Notes: generated from the letters alone by a model not told the origin. DNA of 64,000 nucleotides from Sipunculus nudus (GCA_026874595.1 CM049309.1:74010426-74074425), one strand, 5' to 3'. Shown: positions 48,101-61,280, counted from the first letter of the stretch. Numbers and translations are program-made.

Positions 48101-48859
48101 ACGTTTTTAATTATTTTTGGTATTTTGCTTACATGCTTACATGCTTCAATTCATTCAAACCGGTGTTAATTCGGTCAATAACATAGAAAGAAACCTTATA
48201 AATTTTACACTTAAACATTAAAACTCCTGTATACCATTTAAATGAAAAATTGTCGAATTTAAATAAGTGCAAAATGATCCTGTTCAGTGCTAAAATAACC
48301 CCGACTGCAAAAAGGCCGGCACAAAAGGTCTGGCCGTGACAAAAGATCTCTAGTCCCATATATTTGCTTCTTGTTGACGGTGTCGCCGTTTATCAGCGAA
48401 AGAGCTCGCAAAACGTCGATCTATCAATTTTCTTCCAGACAAGAGCTCATGTTATCTTTCTTTAGCAACATGAGACGGCGTGACTACAGCAGTTTACTAA
48501 GCCTGTTGTGATTAATACAGTTAAAAAACGGGATTTAAATCATTTAATATGCAAGGAGACATTAAGCCCATCAAGTTGACACACCATCCCACAAACCTGT
48601 CCTTGTTTTCGAGTACGTCCCTATAGCTGTAACAGCTTAATGCGGCGTCAGCATGAATATTGTAATTTAGTAGAACTACTGTCTGATTTTCCTACTGAGT
48701 TAAGGATTATATGACGAAGTAATGCTTTGTTTTACAGCTATTATTTACTTGTAGCTATATATATTCAATATATTTATTTTTGTAAAGAACACTATATCGA
48801 TAAATACATGTTAATCTCAAAAATGAGAATCAAAGTGAATGTTTACCTTAAGATATAAG

Positions 48860-48929
<70 letters not shown>

Positions 48930-49186
48930 GGTAAACGCGGTTAATAAAATGGGTTCATTTAATATAACCTGCACCAGACCTACATGCATGGTTCGAAAGT
49001 TTCATTTATTTTAAGTGATCTTATAAATATATCATGATCATAAAGACTTCTTCCTACCAGCCTTGATCTAGCCGTTATTAGTAACGTATCCTTGCTAGTC
49101 CGAAGGCGATAAGTTTTTTAAAAAGAAGATCATCATGATCTTTCAACTCCCTCAGAGGAAAAGTTCTTATAACCTGAGCTCAAATA
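45149..49186. other. Intergenic DNA, no gene recognised
   Basis: A GC-richer stretch at 45770-46210 has frames on both strands without recognisable motifs; CACGGCCGTG palindrome near 46227. C-rich run near 47997-48027. Inverted-flanked TA tract at 48841-48936 (listed separately). Confidence 0.4.
48841..48936. repeat. (TA)n flanked by an 11-bp perfect inverted repeat
   Basis: GTTTACCTTAA (48841-48851) and TTAAGGTAAAC (48926-48936) enclose a (TA)n tract at about 48864-48926, so the whole 96 bp can fold as one hairpin. Confidence 0.85.
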
Positions 49187-49463
49187 CACTCTAAGAAAAA
49201 AGGGTTCCAAATAGAACCAAAAAGGGTTCTTCAGAGTGAACTGAGTGGGGAACCTTTTAAGGTTCCAGCTAGAAGCTTCAAGAGGGTTTTTTTAGAAACT
49301 GCCAAAGGTTCTTTTATGGGACCTATAAGGTTCCATAAAGAACCTCTTCAAAGGTTCTGAAAAGAACCCTCTAAGGTTCTTCACGATGGACTGAGTTGGG
49401 AACTTTAACAGGTTCTTGGTGGAACCCATGTGTAGGGTTCTTAATGGAACCTTCAACGCAGTG
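49187..49463. mobile_element. MITE-like element built of GGTTCT/AGAACC words
   Basis: 277 bp, ends CACTCTAAGAAAAAAGGG and, on the minus strand, CACTGCGTTGAAGGTTCC. The inside is packed with GGTTCTT, GGAACCTTT, AGGTTCCA and their complements, giving many nested hairpins. CACT termini are shared with several DNA transposon groups; target duplication not seen. Confidence 0.6.
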
Positions 49464-50253
49464 TTTGTTAAGAAAACAGTCTAGGATGTCCTATTATACG
49501 TTTAGGATAAATTAATTACGTCATATGCCCATACATATTGGATAGTGTTGATAGGTATGCAAAAATATATAAGAATTTCTCAAAGAAGTGGGTAAATGCA
49601 AGGATCATAGCTGAAATCATATATATACTTGTATCCTTTTAATGTGATGAAACCTTCCAGGCGAAATGAAAACACGTTTTTTAAGGAAACACATTTTTAT
49701 TTAGTTGTAAAGATCAGTCTGTGAAAAAAGAGCACTCACAAAAAGCGTTAGCTAATATATGCACGTAAATGACATTTGCTATACAGAGTTTATGAACACA
49801 TCACACAGTTCCGAGTCGTTTTCTCAAACTAAAATAAATTTCCTTGTTATCGTTCAGCATAGAGTTTTGATAATTGAGGCAAATGTGGTGTTTTGCCTGC
49901 AAGAATTTCTTGGTATATACTCACAATAAAATTGAATATTTAACACTGTTTCTCTTATCTGCACACACCAAAATGCCTATTAGAATAGAACATCCACGAT
50001 GCGCAGTGTTGTTTATCTCTTGTGAGACCAGTTCCTCTTGTGTAATATTTCTTTATTATAAAAAAAAATACCTGTCTGCTTTTCAAAATAAAATATATGA
50101 AGTCGCAGCAACATATAATCGATACACAACAGGTGATACAACAAGTGTCTTGTACGATGTTTGTATGGCTATTACAGCTGATACGCCTTAGTGAGAGATT
50201 CAAACGTATTCCAGTCTCATAGGCAAATGTATTGTGTCTATGTATACAAATCT

Positions 50254-50985
50254 TCAATCGAAAACGAAATGCCTGCATAGAATCGATGAGCTGTATGATC
50301 GGAGATAAAGTCCGAACACTGCGACGGTCGAACTAATCTCTGATTCCGTGTCAACATATCCCTTAATTCCACAATGCGTACTTGGTAAGGAAGGGTACGG
50401 AGAATGGATCTGTAAAATAAAAAATGAAATATGTATTACCAGCAGTTGAGAATTAATTAACATACGATGTTTCTGGTCTGTGAAGTCGCCAATTGGATGT
50501 CGCGCTCTCTCTCTGTCTGATTGGGGATTGCATTTTGAATGTTGACGTTGTTAACATTACATTGTTTTGGCAAGCGCCCCTTATATCTTTAAAACGAAAA
50601 ATGTTAAATCATATGAACTGCTGTTAAATGAATACAATAACTATTATAAACACGTACTTTTCACAAATGTATATTAACATAGAATTATTAATAATTAATA
50701 AATAATTATTCTTACTTTTTCTTAATTGCCTTATAATACTTATTAACTTGCTTTCAAATTATTTGTAGTCTCCTTTTATAGTTATAGGTATTTAACACAG
50801 ACAAAAAATACCTGTTTTTTGCAATGTGATACACAATGCCAGGGGCATTATTAAAATCATTTTTTATGGTTTAGAAATTACTCTTAAATAACGAACCATG
50901 AAATAATCGTCGGCCCGATCACAACAAAAATCCACTCTTCCTTTTTCATTTTCATTCTTGCTAGCCAGGCAGATGTATCTTGTTC
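50254..50985 (-). other. Possible end of a minus-strand gene (two exon-like blocks)
   Basis: Minus strand: acceptor CTTTCTCTTTGCAG| then a frame at 50985-50882 (TRYICLASKNENEKGRVDFC and on) to a GTAATT donor; after an intron, acceptor TTTATTTTACAG| then a phase-compatible frame 50409-50254 (HCGIKGYVDTESEISSTVAV and on) with a stop, and AATAAA about 200 nt later (50057-50052). The domain is not recognised and other frames are also open, so this may be chance. Confidence 0.2.
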
Positions 50986-51660
50986 CTGCAAAGAGAAAGA
51001 ATGGATGGGTGACCATATATTCTTTATTTGGTAATACACGTAATTAATCAATGCAACACCACGTTAATTAGGGCGCCTTAAACTAATGTGTATTTAAGCT
51101 AACCACAGAGGCCCAGTTCTGTCCTGCATGTCCATATATAGTGAAAACCCCAATACTTAAGTTTTCAAAACAATAATAAACATGAACAAAATAGAATGCA
51201 TGTGTGTGCATTGGATTACAACGATGTATCACTACAATCAATAAACAACCTTGTCTTATTCTTTAAAATGTATTGTGTGTTCCTCACAATTGGATTTAAA
51301 TACCGACATTAAAATCTAAGATTTTTGTTTTGTGATACACAATTCCATGTTTATTGGTACCACTTGACACGTTACAATTTAAGTATAACTCTGGAATAAC
51401 TTTTAAAACACGTTATATTAATTCACCTTTTCACAGGAAAAAAAAAATTCCTGTCAAATTATTTTACCTTTGCTCTCTTAATAGCAAGCCAGACGTATCT
51501 TGTCACTGCAAAGAGGAATACATGTGTTAATCAAGTAAAGTCTACGCTTGGTAATAATTAGTCCACTATATAACACCGAGTTAATTAGAGAACACCTTCA
51601 GTCAATGTGCAATCGGGTGTGAGCAAGTCCGTTTTGTCCCCCGGCCAACGTGTTGAAAAT
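50880..51660. repeat. Diverged tandem duplication, offset about 520 bp
   Basis: 50960-51130 and 51480-51650 align: AGCCAGGCAGATGTATCTTG / AGCCAGACGTATCTTG, CTGCAAAGAG in both, ACACCACGTTAATTAG / ACACCGAGTTAATTAG, GTTCTGTCC / GTTTTGTCC. Confidence 0.6.
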
Positions 51661-52254
51661 CACTATTATTTTTCAAAACAGCGCTCCAAATTCTACCATT
51701 TACTGACTAAACTTAAAATAGCAAGGCTTGTCTTCTTTCTCTTGTGTAAAATAAATGATTAGTCGAACAATCAAAGAAATGACATAGGGACTTGCAAACA
51801 TTGTAAACATGTTGTTATGAATGTATTCCATGTATAATCGCCAAGCTTGTTCAGTTTCAGTCAATCAAGCCAATTCACAGTTTTGTTTATACACCAAAGA
51901 GAATACGTAATCTGCAAAGCGGAAGGACATCTTCAGGTCATTTACAGGGCAAATTGAATAAAATGCTCTCTTTAATGAACTTTAATGGTGGTGATATGAC
52001 CATCAGAGTCAGCAGTTAGGAAAGCATATGACGTATACTTTCAGCAAGGCAGATATTTCAGCAATGATTTTGTTTTGATGTACTTAATTTGTTGGATATT
52101 GTACTCCCCCCAAAAATATTTTGTTACTCTTTGCGAATTTTGTGACAATTTGTCCCCAGTGCCGGAACCAGAGGGGATCAGTAACCTCTCATAACCTCCT
52201 TCATGTTAATATTATTAACTTTAATACAATAATTTATTAATATTTTTCATATTC

Positions 52255-52257
<3 letters not shown>

Positions 52258-52298
<41 letters not shown>
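52258..52298. repeat. (TA)n microsatellite
   Basis: Pure TA run. Confidence 0.95.
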
Positions 52299-52302
<4 letters not shown>

Positions 52303-53430
52303 CAACAGTTAAAAGAGACACACCATTTAAATGTATCAATTTGTAGACTTTCCACTTATCAACTGCTTTGTACATATAATAATATATTTAACCATTATTG
52401 GCATCAACATAAACTTCAACAACGAAAGAAATAACAGGACTGAAACAGAAGAATTGAGACAGGTTACTTACAAGTTGATTTAAGAATAGACAGAAATGTC
52501 CATGCATTTTCATTTGTTTTTAAATTACCTATCTATAGGGGGGGGTTACAAATTTAATACCTCAGTCTATCCAACAATCGGTCATGGAATCAGTAAAATA
52601 TACAATCTGTACGCACCTAAAATCTGTACGGCAGTCTGGGGGACCTTTCATGCACGGCAGTATTGGCAGTATTAGCCAGAGAGACAGACGTTTCCGCAAT
52701 GTACCTTGTCAGAGTAATGTTGATGACGTCATAGCAGTTCCCATTTTGGTGCATATTCTGTCCATTTGGTTTATAGCATGCTTCAATGGCCGCCAACCTA
52801 ACACGCCCAACAAGAAAAATGATCAACAAATCAGGCCAACCAGAATTTGGCAATTGACAATAGATGGCGTTAGCTTTACCTGTTTTAATCAAATAGTTGT
52901 CAACCATCTCCGGTGACAGCTGTTTTCTGTTTGTCAACATGAGCACGTGTACCACGTTGCTTACAGCTTTTCGAAAAACAAGTCCATACATCCATTAAAG
53001 GGGCGCTACAAGCATTAGACCCATTCTTAGCAGGAATTATCCACTGTTCATTCATCAGAGAGTTAGAAAATCACATCAGCTTTACAAATAAAGCATGTGA
53101 ATATATGATTTTAAAGAAAATAAATAAAATTGGATATAATCAATAGAATTTTTATTATGTGGTGTATGGATATAACACGGGGCCTTAAAGCCGATAGTTG
53201 GTACGTTTGAATCTCTGTCGAGTAGCGAACAAAGACAAAGTACATGGTTATTGGCCGGCCACAGAAACAACTCACAAAATATCGCAAAATATCTATCACC
53301 ATATGGGACCGTAATTTCGAGCCACTGTAAATATTGTTCACGCACCTCGAGGTGGAGTGCCAAGCAGAGGCACCAATCCCAGATACTAAAAAGTATGCAG
53401 AGTGCGGAAACATACATGCCCTGGTTTTTC
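52299..53430. other. Intergenic DNA, nothing firm
   Basis: The minus-strand open frame 52991-52617 has ordinary composition but no recognisable motif. Within it, 52670-52722 resembles the duplicated block at 50960 and 51480. Confidence 0.3.
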
Positions 53431-53622
53431 AGACATCTTGACTATTGCAATGCCCTACATATAGGAATGCCTACGGCCCTAATTCAGAAACTTCTACGAA
53501 TACAGAACTCAGCGGCACACGTATTGTGTAGAACACCAACAGGCGAACATATAAAACCAGTCCTGAAGAGTCTCAAAGGGCTTCCTGTTGTAAATGATGT
53601 GCGATATAACATAAATGACAGT
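53431..53622 (+). pseudogene. Non-LTR retrotransposon (CR1/Jockey-like) reverse transcriptase remnant
   Basis: The frame reads HLDYCNALHIGMPTALIQKL, LRIQNSAAHVLCRTPTGEHI and KPVLKSLKGLPVVNDVRYNI. This is the conserved segment after the reverse transcriptase catalytic core of CR1/Jockey-type LINEs (LDYCNSLL...L..VQNSAAR...TPVL..LHWLPV). The rest of the enzyme is missing, and the frame runs into a poly(C) tract at 53627, so it is a dead, truncated copy. Confidence 0.85.
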
Positions 53623-53869
53623 GTCCCCCCCCCCCCCCCCCGTTCAGCTGTAACATCTCTCATTTTATCTAATTCGTTTCCCAGTTCTTCGTTATTAATA
53701 TTCATTTTTTCTTATTACCTAGCAGTTATTTTTATTAATTTATCCACAGCTTATTACAATCTAATTCATAAGTTGAGGATAATAATGAACAGCCTGTGAT
53801 TAAGTCAGCATCAAAATGTTTCTATACTGAATGAGGGAGTCTTTCCGCTATAACGCTTTTTTGGGCCAT

Positions 53870-54060
53870 ACCAACGAGAACCCCTAACCCCAACTCCATT
53901 CGCTTGTGAGTGTGGCAAGGCCTTCCTATTTGTCAGCTCGGGCTGGTTCGGCCGTGAAAATCTCGCGGCTCTTCGGCTAATACTCGAAATCATGACCTGT
54001 GCACTGTTGAGTCCGATGCGCTGTATGGACCACATAAGCGGGTAAAATGCAAAGTTTAAC
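53870..54060 (-). mobile_element. Second tRNA-like SINE candidate
   Basis: Minus strand contains ACAGCGCATCGGACTCAACA, a tRNA-like A-box/anticodon region, then GTGCACAGGTCATGATTTCG as a degenerate B box, and AGCCGAAGAGCCGCGAGA. Different wording from the 4310 family. Boundaries approximate. Confidence 0.4.
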
Positions 54061-54287
54061 ATGCGACTTAAACATATCAATTATATCACCAAGAGAATAA
54101 CATTTAAACGATGATATTTAGCAAAATAGCGCATTTTCACCATATTGATATCACCATGTAACAAACGATTGAATGTTTGGACTTTCTGGTTTTGAAGTTA
54201 TACACATATAGATATTATAGCCGGAAACACGTGAACCCCTATTCTCTGAAGATGGACTACGTTATGCAAAGATAATATTAATATATA

Positions 54288-54305
54288 TGGATATATATAT
54301 ATATA

Positions 54306-54358
<53 letters not shown>
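54288..54358. repeat. (TA)n microsatellite
   Basis: TA run with one TTTTA interruption. Confidence 0.95.
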
Positions 54359-54361
<3 letters not shown>

Positions 54362-54712
54362 GGGTATTATAATATTGCACATATATATTGCTAAATACTC
54401 ATCAACCGTTAACCCAGTAAGCGCCCCCCCCCCCCCTCCCCCGGCCCCGTTCTCGAAATTCTGGAAATTGGCCTAGCTCAGAAATTCTGCCTGCGTGTCC
54501 ACTCTGTTAACGTCATAACGCTGTAGGTGCCCAAGATGAAAAATAAACCATTATGGGACCGAGCTTTCCATGCCGCCGCTCCCGGGAATGAAGTTCTCTG
54601 CCAAAGTCGCTGAGGCTAAATGATGACATTTCTGCTTTCAACGAACACGTTTTAAAGTCATTTTTTTACATGTGCGCAGATTAGAGACTTTAAATATTGC
54701 GCGCTCTATAAG

Positions 54713-55010
54713 TTCATACATACATACCTACATGTACACGTATACATACATAAATACAAGCATACATATAAACTTCCAATCATACATATATTCTTCCATC
54801 CATTCATACATGCGTACACACATACACACATATGCACCCATATATATACATACAAATACATACATACGAACACATACATACATGTACGCAAACATACGTA
54901 CATACATACACACATTCATACAAACATACATACATATGTATACACACATATATACATACGCACATACTTCCATCCATACATATATATATGCATACATACA
55001 CATACAAACA
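54713..55010. repeat. (CATA)n / (CACATA)n tetranucleotide microsatellite
   Basis: Imperfect CATA array of about 300 bp. Long frames on both strands (Tyr-Ile-His or Met-Tyr-Val-Cys repeats) are artefacts. Confidence 0.95.
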
Positions 55011-55650
55011 TAGCATTAGCCTTATGAGGCTTACCCGACATAAATTTGTGGACATATGTTTTTTCTTCAAGATAGCCTGTGTAGCGGGTTTGGGGAATAT
55101 TGTAAATTCTTTATGCCAATTATAGTTCAATAAAAATATTGTTCGAAGTATATTACGAGGATGGCTTTTAGTGATCAAGCTGCGTTTTTCTTCTGTGTAC
55201 TGTTGATATTTTTATGTAGCGCTTCACTTTGTATATTTTATGACTAATTATTTTCAAAGTGCATAAACTTGAATTTACCATAGTATCATATATTTTACCT
55301 GACCACAAATTTTTGGATATAGGTTTTGGTCTTTAAGAAAGCCTAGTTAACGGGTATGAGGAATACTATAGCACTGCCTTTTGTACATTGTATGATTAAA
55401 TATGTGATTTGGTTATATTATTTGCTTAATGCATAAAAAATGAACTTGCTATAGCATTAACCTTATATAGCATGTCACACCCTAATCTTGTAGATATGTT
55501 TTGGTCTTCAAGACAGGCCATTTAACTGGTTTATCTTAGTATAGCTTTGCGCTTTGTACATATTATTATGAGATATTTGAACCTTTTATATTTATCTTTG
55601 CAAACTTTCCAATTAGATCTTATTTCTTTGACTGTTTGCTCACTGTGTAT
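55005..55650 (+). repeat. Diverged tandem repeat, about three copies
   Basis: Units near 55010, 55275 and 55450 share ATAGCATTARCCTTAT..., an ACCCGACATAAATTTGTGGA-type block, ATATGTTTTGGTCTTCAAGA, CGGGTWTGRGGAATA and CTTTGTACATT words. Confidence 0.55.
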
Positions 55651-56660
55651 GTATCTTATATATCTTTTATGTACTGAATGGTTGTACTCTTTACTTGCCG
55701 CAGATGAAATAAAGAATAAATCAGTCAATACATACGTAAGTTATGTACATACGCTGCACGCCAGTACATGTACCTGGGGACCATATACCTCTGCTGGTAT
55801 AAGATAAAAAGACTAGATAAAGTAGATTTAATTAGACCAGTGGACCCAAAATTCATGTCGTGGTATTTTAATGGACCCCATACCAGGAAACCCTTTACTA
55901 TATGAGACACGGTCTCTTTGGGGAAATGCCATCGATGTAAAAAGAATCTGTGGGACCTGACCGTGATGGTCTGAATATGGTGTATGTGATAACCCGAGAA
56001 ACCCTGTAAGGAAAAGTCATGTTCTCGTAACCTCATCACTTCCTCATAAAATCCAGATGCGTTTTTTATCACCATGAAATATATTTCTTTAAAACTGTCT
56101 ATTTAACCATATGGCCACTATTATTTCATTATTCACCAGTCGGCCGTGATAATCATATAGATATGTTTTATTTATAGCTGTTGCTAATGGATTTTGTAGA
56201 TAAGTATTACACACCGCCGGGGAGGCAGTGAAGCCACGCGATGCCTGTTCATGTCAGTCTACATTTCCTCAGTTATTGATAAACGTAGCGATGACCATGA
56301 ACCAGCATCGACGTCACAGGACGCGATCAATAATAAAGGCACCTGGTATTGAGTCGGAACTGTATTTGAAAGCTATAAAACTTTGTTATTTTCTGCGTAT
56401 TATATAAGCGACATTTAATTAATAAAGATAGTCTGCTTTCCTGCAATCAATTGTCATGCAGAAGAAAGGAGTTTTATGTACTCTTAAGGTGCTAGTGTCG
56501 TTAAAATACCATATAATTTAATTTACCTTTAAAATCTATATACACATGGTTTTGTGTTTAACCTGGGGGGGCGGGAGTAGACAGATCAGTTAAATTCTAC
56601 TTTAACGTTCTGCTGACAGGTAATGTCAACAATACATTCTTGTGGCAAGGTGGATATACG
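55650..56660. other. Intergenic DNA, nothing recognised
   Basis: No recognisable gene or repeat. Confidence 0.4.
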
Positions 56661-56669
56661 AATAAGCTT

Positions 56670-56674
<5 letters not shown>

Positions 56675-56723
<49 letters not shown>

Positions 56724-56947
56724 TGTATATGTATGTATATATATATATATATATGGTCAGGGAAGCATATTGGGCCGATCCCAGATTCGACCCTTATTGG
56801 TGGCGCACATGTCCGGCATTCCAACCGCTTCGCTAGAAAAACAAGCTTCACTAGCGACAGACAGAGTATCCGTCTCTATATAATACAGAGACAAAGTTAT
56901 AAGCTTCAGTAGCGAGACAGTTAGATCCACTTTTATATTAATCCCAT

Positions 56948-56999
<52 letters not shown>
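56675..56999. repeat. (TA)n microsatellites around a short unique segment
   Basis: TA-rich runs at 56675-56754 and 56951-56998. Confidence 0.95.
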
Positions 57000-57000
<1 letters not shown>

Positions 57001-57527
57001 AGTAATAGCAGCAAATAACAAAAGGATCATGGCACAAAACGACCGAGCGGTTCCCGTAAAAAATCTGTAACTGCAGGGAAAAAGACAGCGTAATAACTAA
57101 CATACCGCCTGCTACATCGGGTTAGCAAGCGGAAATTTCAAAAGATACAAGATACAACAACCACAAAAAGTCACTGCACAATGAACGATACGAAAAGGAA
57201 TCAGAACTTTAGCCATTCAATCACCTGGGAAATAATCCAGAACAGTGAAGCGCGCATCGGGGCAATGCCATCTGTGTATTAAACAAAAGTACCACATATT
57301 ACGCAACAAAAGCGACCAATCACAGATTAGTCTGAATAAGCGCAATGAGCTTATTCGAATGTTGCCATTCCTCAAAGCCACCCACCCATGCTAAACAGAA
57401 AAAAGGAACAGCTGGGACTGTGTCAAGCAACAGTAACCTGACGAACGTTTGTGTGCAAACACCAACTTCATCATCGGCGTGAAATTCTGAGTGGTAACTC
57501 AGTCTCAACGTGTTTAACACTCAGTAT

Positions 57528-57598
57528 ATCTATCTATCTATCGATCTATCTATCTATCGATCTATCTATCTATCTGTCTATATATATATATATTTCTA

Positions 57599-57670
<72 letters not shown>
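57528..57670. repeat. (TCTA)n then (TA)n microsatellite
   Basis: TCTA/TCGA tetranucleotide array followed by TA runs. Confidence 0.95.
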
Positions 57671-57671
<1 letters not shown>

Positions 57672-57970
57672 TAAAGTTCTTTTAACTCTCAATATAACCT
57701 TTTATTGAACAAAAAAAATTTGGAATGTTCACTGTGTGCAGAAAAGAAATAAAAAACGAAGAAATATGTGGTCTTAGTGGTCAAGTACTCTATGGAAGTC
57801 GATTACAGATACTTTTTTCTAAATGACTGGTATCCAAATGAACGTATCTAAACACCTGCCTCGTCAAATGCTATTTTTTTATATATACAATGTAATTCAT
57901 TAACTAAATGCATGTTATCCGCAACATGCTCTAGACACATACTTACAGTTTATTACAACACGTTGTGGTC

Positions 57971-58170
57971 AAGGGCGGATCCAGATTTTTGGAGAAGCGG
58001 GTGTCCGTCCAAGGCATATACTACACGTATTACGGGTATCCTTAAAAAAGATCCTCAGATCAAAGGGGGGGGGGGGGGCTAGACCGCAAAAATTGAAATA
58101 TAAAAAAGGCTTTAAAAAGGGTGTTCAGTGATCTTCAATCCCCTTTCCCCGTCCCTGGGTCGGCTATTGA
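57971..58170 (+). mobile_element. MITE fragment of the CAGGGGCGGATCC family
   Basis: Starts AAGGGCGGATCCAGATTTTTGG, contains a G14-class run at 58066-58079 and ends near GTCCCTGGGTCGG. Related to 13700-13881; ends degraded. Confidence 0.5.
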
Positions 58171-59440
58171 GACATTGTAAAGAGAAAAGTTAACCAAAGC
58201 ATTGATTTATGCTTTCACAGGAAGCCTGTTCTGTGTTTATCAGTGACACATTGATACGGAGGTTTGTGTGAATTTAGTTCGCCCAATTGGGAACCATGAA
58301 ATATCTAAAGGGACCGGCAGAATCACGTGGAAAATGTACGAACTCTATGCTTTGGGAGCCAACAGAAAACAAACTAGCAAAACCAGATATATTTGATTGC
58401 TAAAAGTAAACCATTAGTTCACAGGGTAGGCACAGACAAGGATTAACTTATAAATTTATCTGCATTTGAGTATGAAAACGTTGGGTTTTTAAATGCAAAT
58501 GTAATTCTTAATGTCAACCAAAATTTCCATTACTTTGGCGTCAGTGATGATATACTAATTTGGTAAAAGGTCATTGACCTGATCAGTCATATATGAATAT
58601 TACACCATGCAATAAAATATCAATAACATCTAGGACGTTATACAAAGCCAAAGCCTAGTACTTTATATGTTACAACCAAATGGATTCCTTTGTACTGGCG
58701 TTTGTCGTATATGCTTTTATTTACATTTACAATAGATGTATCTGAAACATTTGTTTTGCATTTAAAGACACCTAGCATCATTATAATCAAGCCCTGGCAT
58801 TAAGCCATATTGTAAAACCAGTACCAATTATAACGGTGAAGGGCACATAGCGTATATACTTGAAATAAAGTGTTAACTCCTTGAAATATAAAAATTAATT
58901 TTTTGACCCGATATTGTTCTTTTAACCTCTGAATCTGTTTACATCTCAATTGTAAAGTTTTGTATACAAGGAATCCTCCCCATCACTAATAAACTACATA
59001 ATACCTGGCTTCTAACAGGCTCTTGAAGAAATATGCGAATTTTTTAGTAGCCCTTGAGACTTATACCGACTTTCAATTCTCCAGTCGGTATCCAAATTTA
59101 AAGGCCTGTTTATATTGGTGTACAAGTTTATAATTGTGTAAATGCAGCACTCGCATAGTTGTACGAAAGGTCTGACTGTTTTAAATAATAGCAGCTCTTT
59201 AAAAAATCTCAACAGTTATATCAGAAACACATTTGTGCAGTGAAAGAAATAAAGAACAATATAGGAGATTGTGGTCTAAACATTGAAATATATAGGAAAT
59301 TTTAGGAGGCATTTTATTTTACAGGAAACCAATATGAAACCTAGGATCCAGTGTGGGGTCTGTAAAGTATATCAAGAAATAGATTCTAATTCTATAATTT
59401 AGAATTTTACTAGCCCTAGATACCTAGACCTGATACTTTG
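58171..59440. other. Intergenic DNA, nothing recognised
   Basis: No gene, RNA or transposon ends recognised. Confidence 0.4.
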
Positions 59441-59830
59441 GTCAAATTGGCTTGTGTTCGCGAGGGTTTTAATTTCACGTTATACGCGAAAGGGATATTA
59501 TCGCGAAAATATAACCTTCGTGAAAAACACGACTCATCTACATAAGTGGGCATTTATTTATATCGTATTCTCATTGTTGTGTCCAAGGTTATATGGAAAA
59601 AGACTGATATATTAAAAGTATCAGATCTTTAATTTTATTAAGAAATATAAACAGGAATGTTATTAGTGGTCCTTGTCAAATTGTTAAGCTTTTTTGCATA
59701 TTAAATATTTCTTATAATAATTGACATACTTGGTGTAGGTAACTGTATGACGAGCTCGTGAAAATGGTAAGCTCGTAAAGCATTGAAAATGTGAAAACCC
59801 AAAATGCAACCCGGGGAATAAGAAGTCACC
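59440..59830. mobile_element. Degraded copy of the TTCGCGAGGGTTTTAA MITE
   Basis: Left part GTTCGCGAGGGTTTTAATTT, then TATCGCGAAAATATAACC; right part has GAGCTCGTGAAAATGGTAAG. Same order as 22370-22790, terminal repeats lost. Confidence 0.55.
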
Positions 59831-60579
59831 CTGAGTATATACCTCGATCGGCAAACATGCACCTCCATTAAACTTTCCACCTACATGTTATACACAAAGG
59901 GCATATCATGAGATTGAACACATGCATGCAGGTTGAGATGTCAGCCCATAAACACACCCTTAACAGTGTCGTTCCTTGAAAATATACTTGAGTCCCCAAA
60001 ATGACTTCCACCACTAATAGCATAATCAGTCTTACAGTAAACTGAGAATTTGGGGAGGCGGGAGAAGTGTTAAATATATGGTGTACCCCGTTATAAATTC
60101 CAGTATGTATGCGTGTGTGTGGGGGGGGGGGGGGGTACTTCAAGTCCCCGTCCACATTGCGGAAAGGAAATTGCGCCCCTGGTCAGTGGATATATTTGAA
60201 TATGGGTCTTAAAAATGATCACACAGTTTGTCAGTACTGGTATGAGACTGAGAAAAACACGTGACAGATACCAAGAATTATATTTTATAACCTTAAAGGT
60301 TTTAATCATTAAATCTAAGTCCAAGTGTCGTTGCATCTGCCATTGGTTGCCAGCTTCACTTTGATATTCACATTTTTAGAATATTTATGATACTATAGAC
60401 AACATATCGGGAGCTTTGTAAAGTAGCTCTTTTGGCATATGGCAGCTGACCTTTAGCTTCAGGTATGAAATAGAAATGTTGTAGAAAATAAAACTTTTTA
60501 CATACTGCATGATTTTAATGCATTTCTAAATATGCACTCACAGTGGCACAGACTATATCACTTAAATTTGCATAGAAGT

Positions 60580-61280
60580 GTTGACCCATTGAAAGGGCGG
60601 ACTGCGATATAGTCCAGCGGTTAAGCTCCCATTTTTGGAGGAATTGTGCAAAAAATGAAAGAAGCATGAAAGTTTCCAAAACTGCTCTTTGGAGCTTGAT
60701 GGTGAATTTCAGATATAGGGCCAAACTGAAAATAAATTATCTTGGCCAAAATCCAAGATGGCGGCCAAGATGGCCGCCGGATTAAAAAATGTCAATACCT
60801 CGAGTTATAATGTCGCTAGAAAGCATTGTAAGTACTCTATTCTATGTTTTTTGGGCCAAGAAATTCAAATTTTGAGGTTCAAAACCTATCCAGGTTCTCA
60901 TTTTTTGTTTTTATAACAAGAGTTTGGTTATATTCCCATTAGGTCAGCGTTTAAGCTGCATACAAAGATAAAAGAAGAATGAAACTTGGAATAATAGTGG
61001 TCCAGACCATACTCAGTATTTCCAGATATGAGGCCAAGCGGAATTCAGAATATCTTGGTCGAAATCCAAGATGGCGGACTAGATGGCCACCGGATTATGA
61101 AATAACAAAATAAGCGGTGTTATTTGTCCTAGAATGTATTGTAGGTGCACTATTTCTATGTTTTTGGGGTCGAGAAATTCATTAATATGGGTTTCAAGTC
61201 AGTATAATGACTCTGTGGATGAAATCTGGTTTTATTTGGTACAATAATTATGCTAAATTGACTTTTTCATGCACATGGAA
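60580..61280 (+). repeat. Two tandem units of a CCAAGATGGCGG repeat family
   Basis: Units of about 305 bp. Each has GGTTAAGCT / GTTTAAGCT, a GAAAGAAGCATGAAAGTTTCC-type block, TCCAGATATGAGGCCAA / TTCAGATATAGGGCCAA, AATCCAAGATGGCGG (60752, 61062), TTGTA.GT.C.CTAT, TCTATGTTTTT.GGG and GAAATTCA. The 3' end of the second is also present, inverted, at 63730-64000. Confidence 0.7.

Noticed and set aside
54672-55178. Overlapping Tyr/His/Thr and Met/Tyr/Val/Cys frames
   Set aside because: Products of the CATA tetranucleotide array; all frames stay open because the repeat lacks stop codons.
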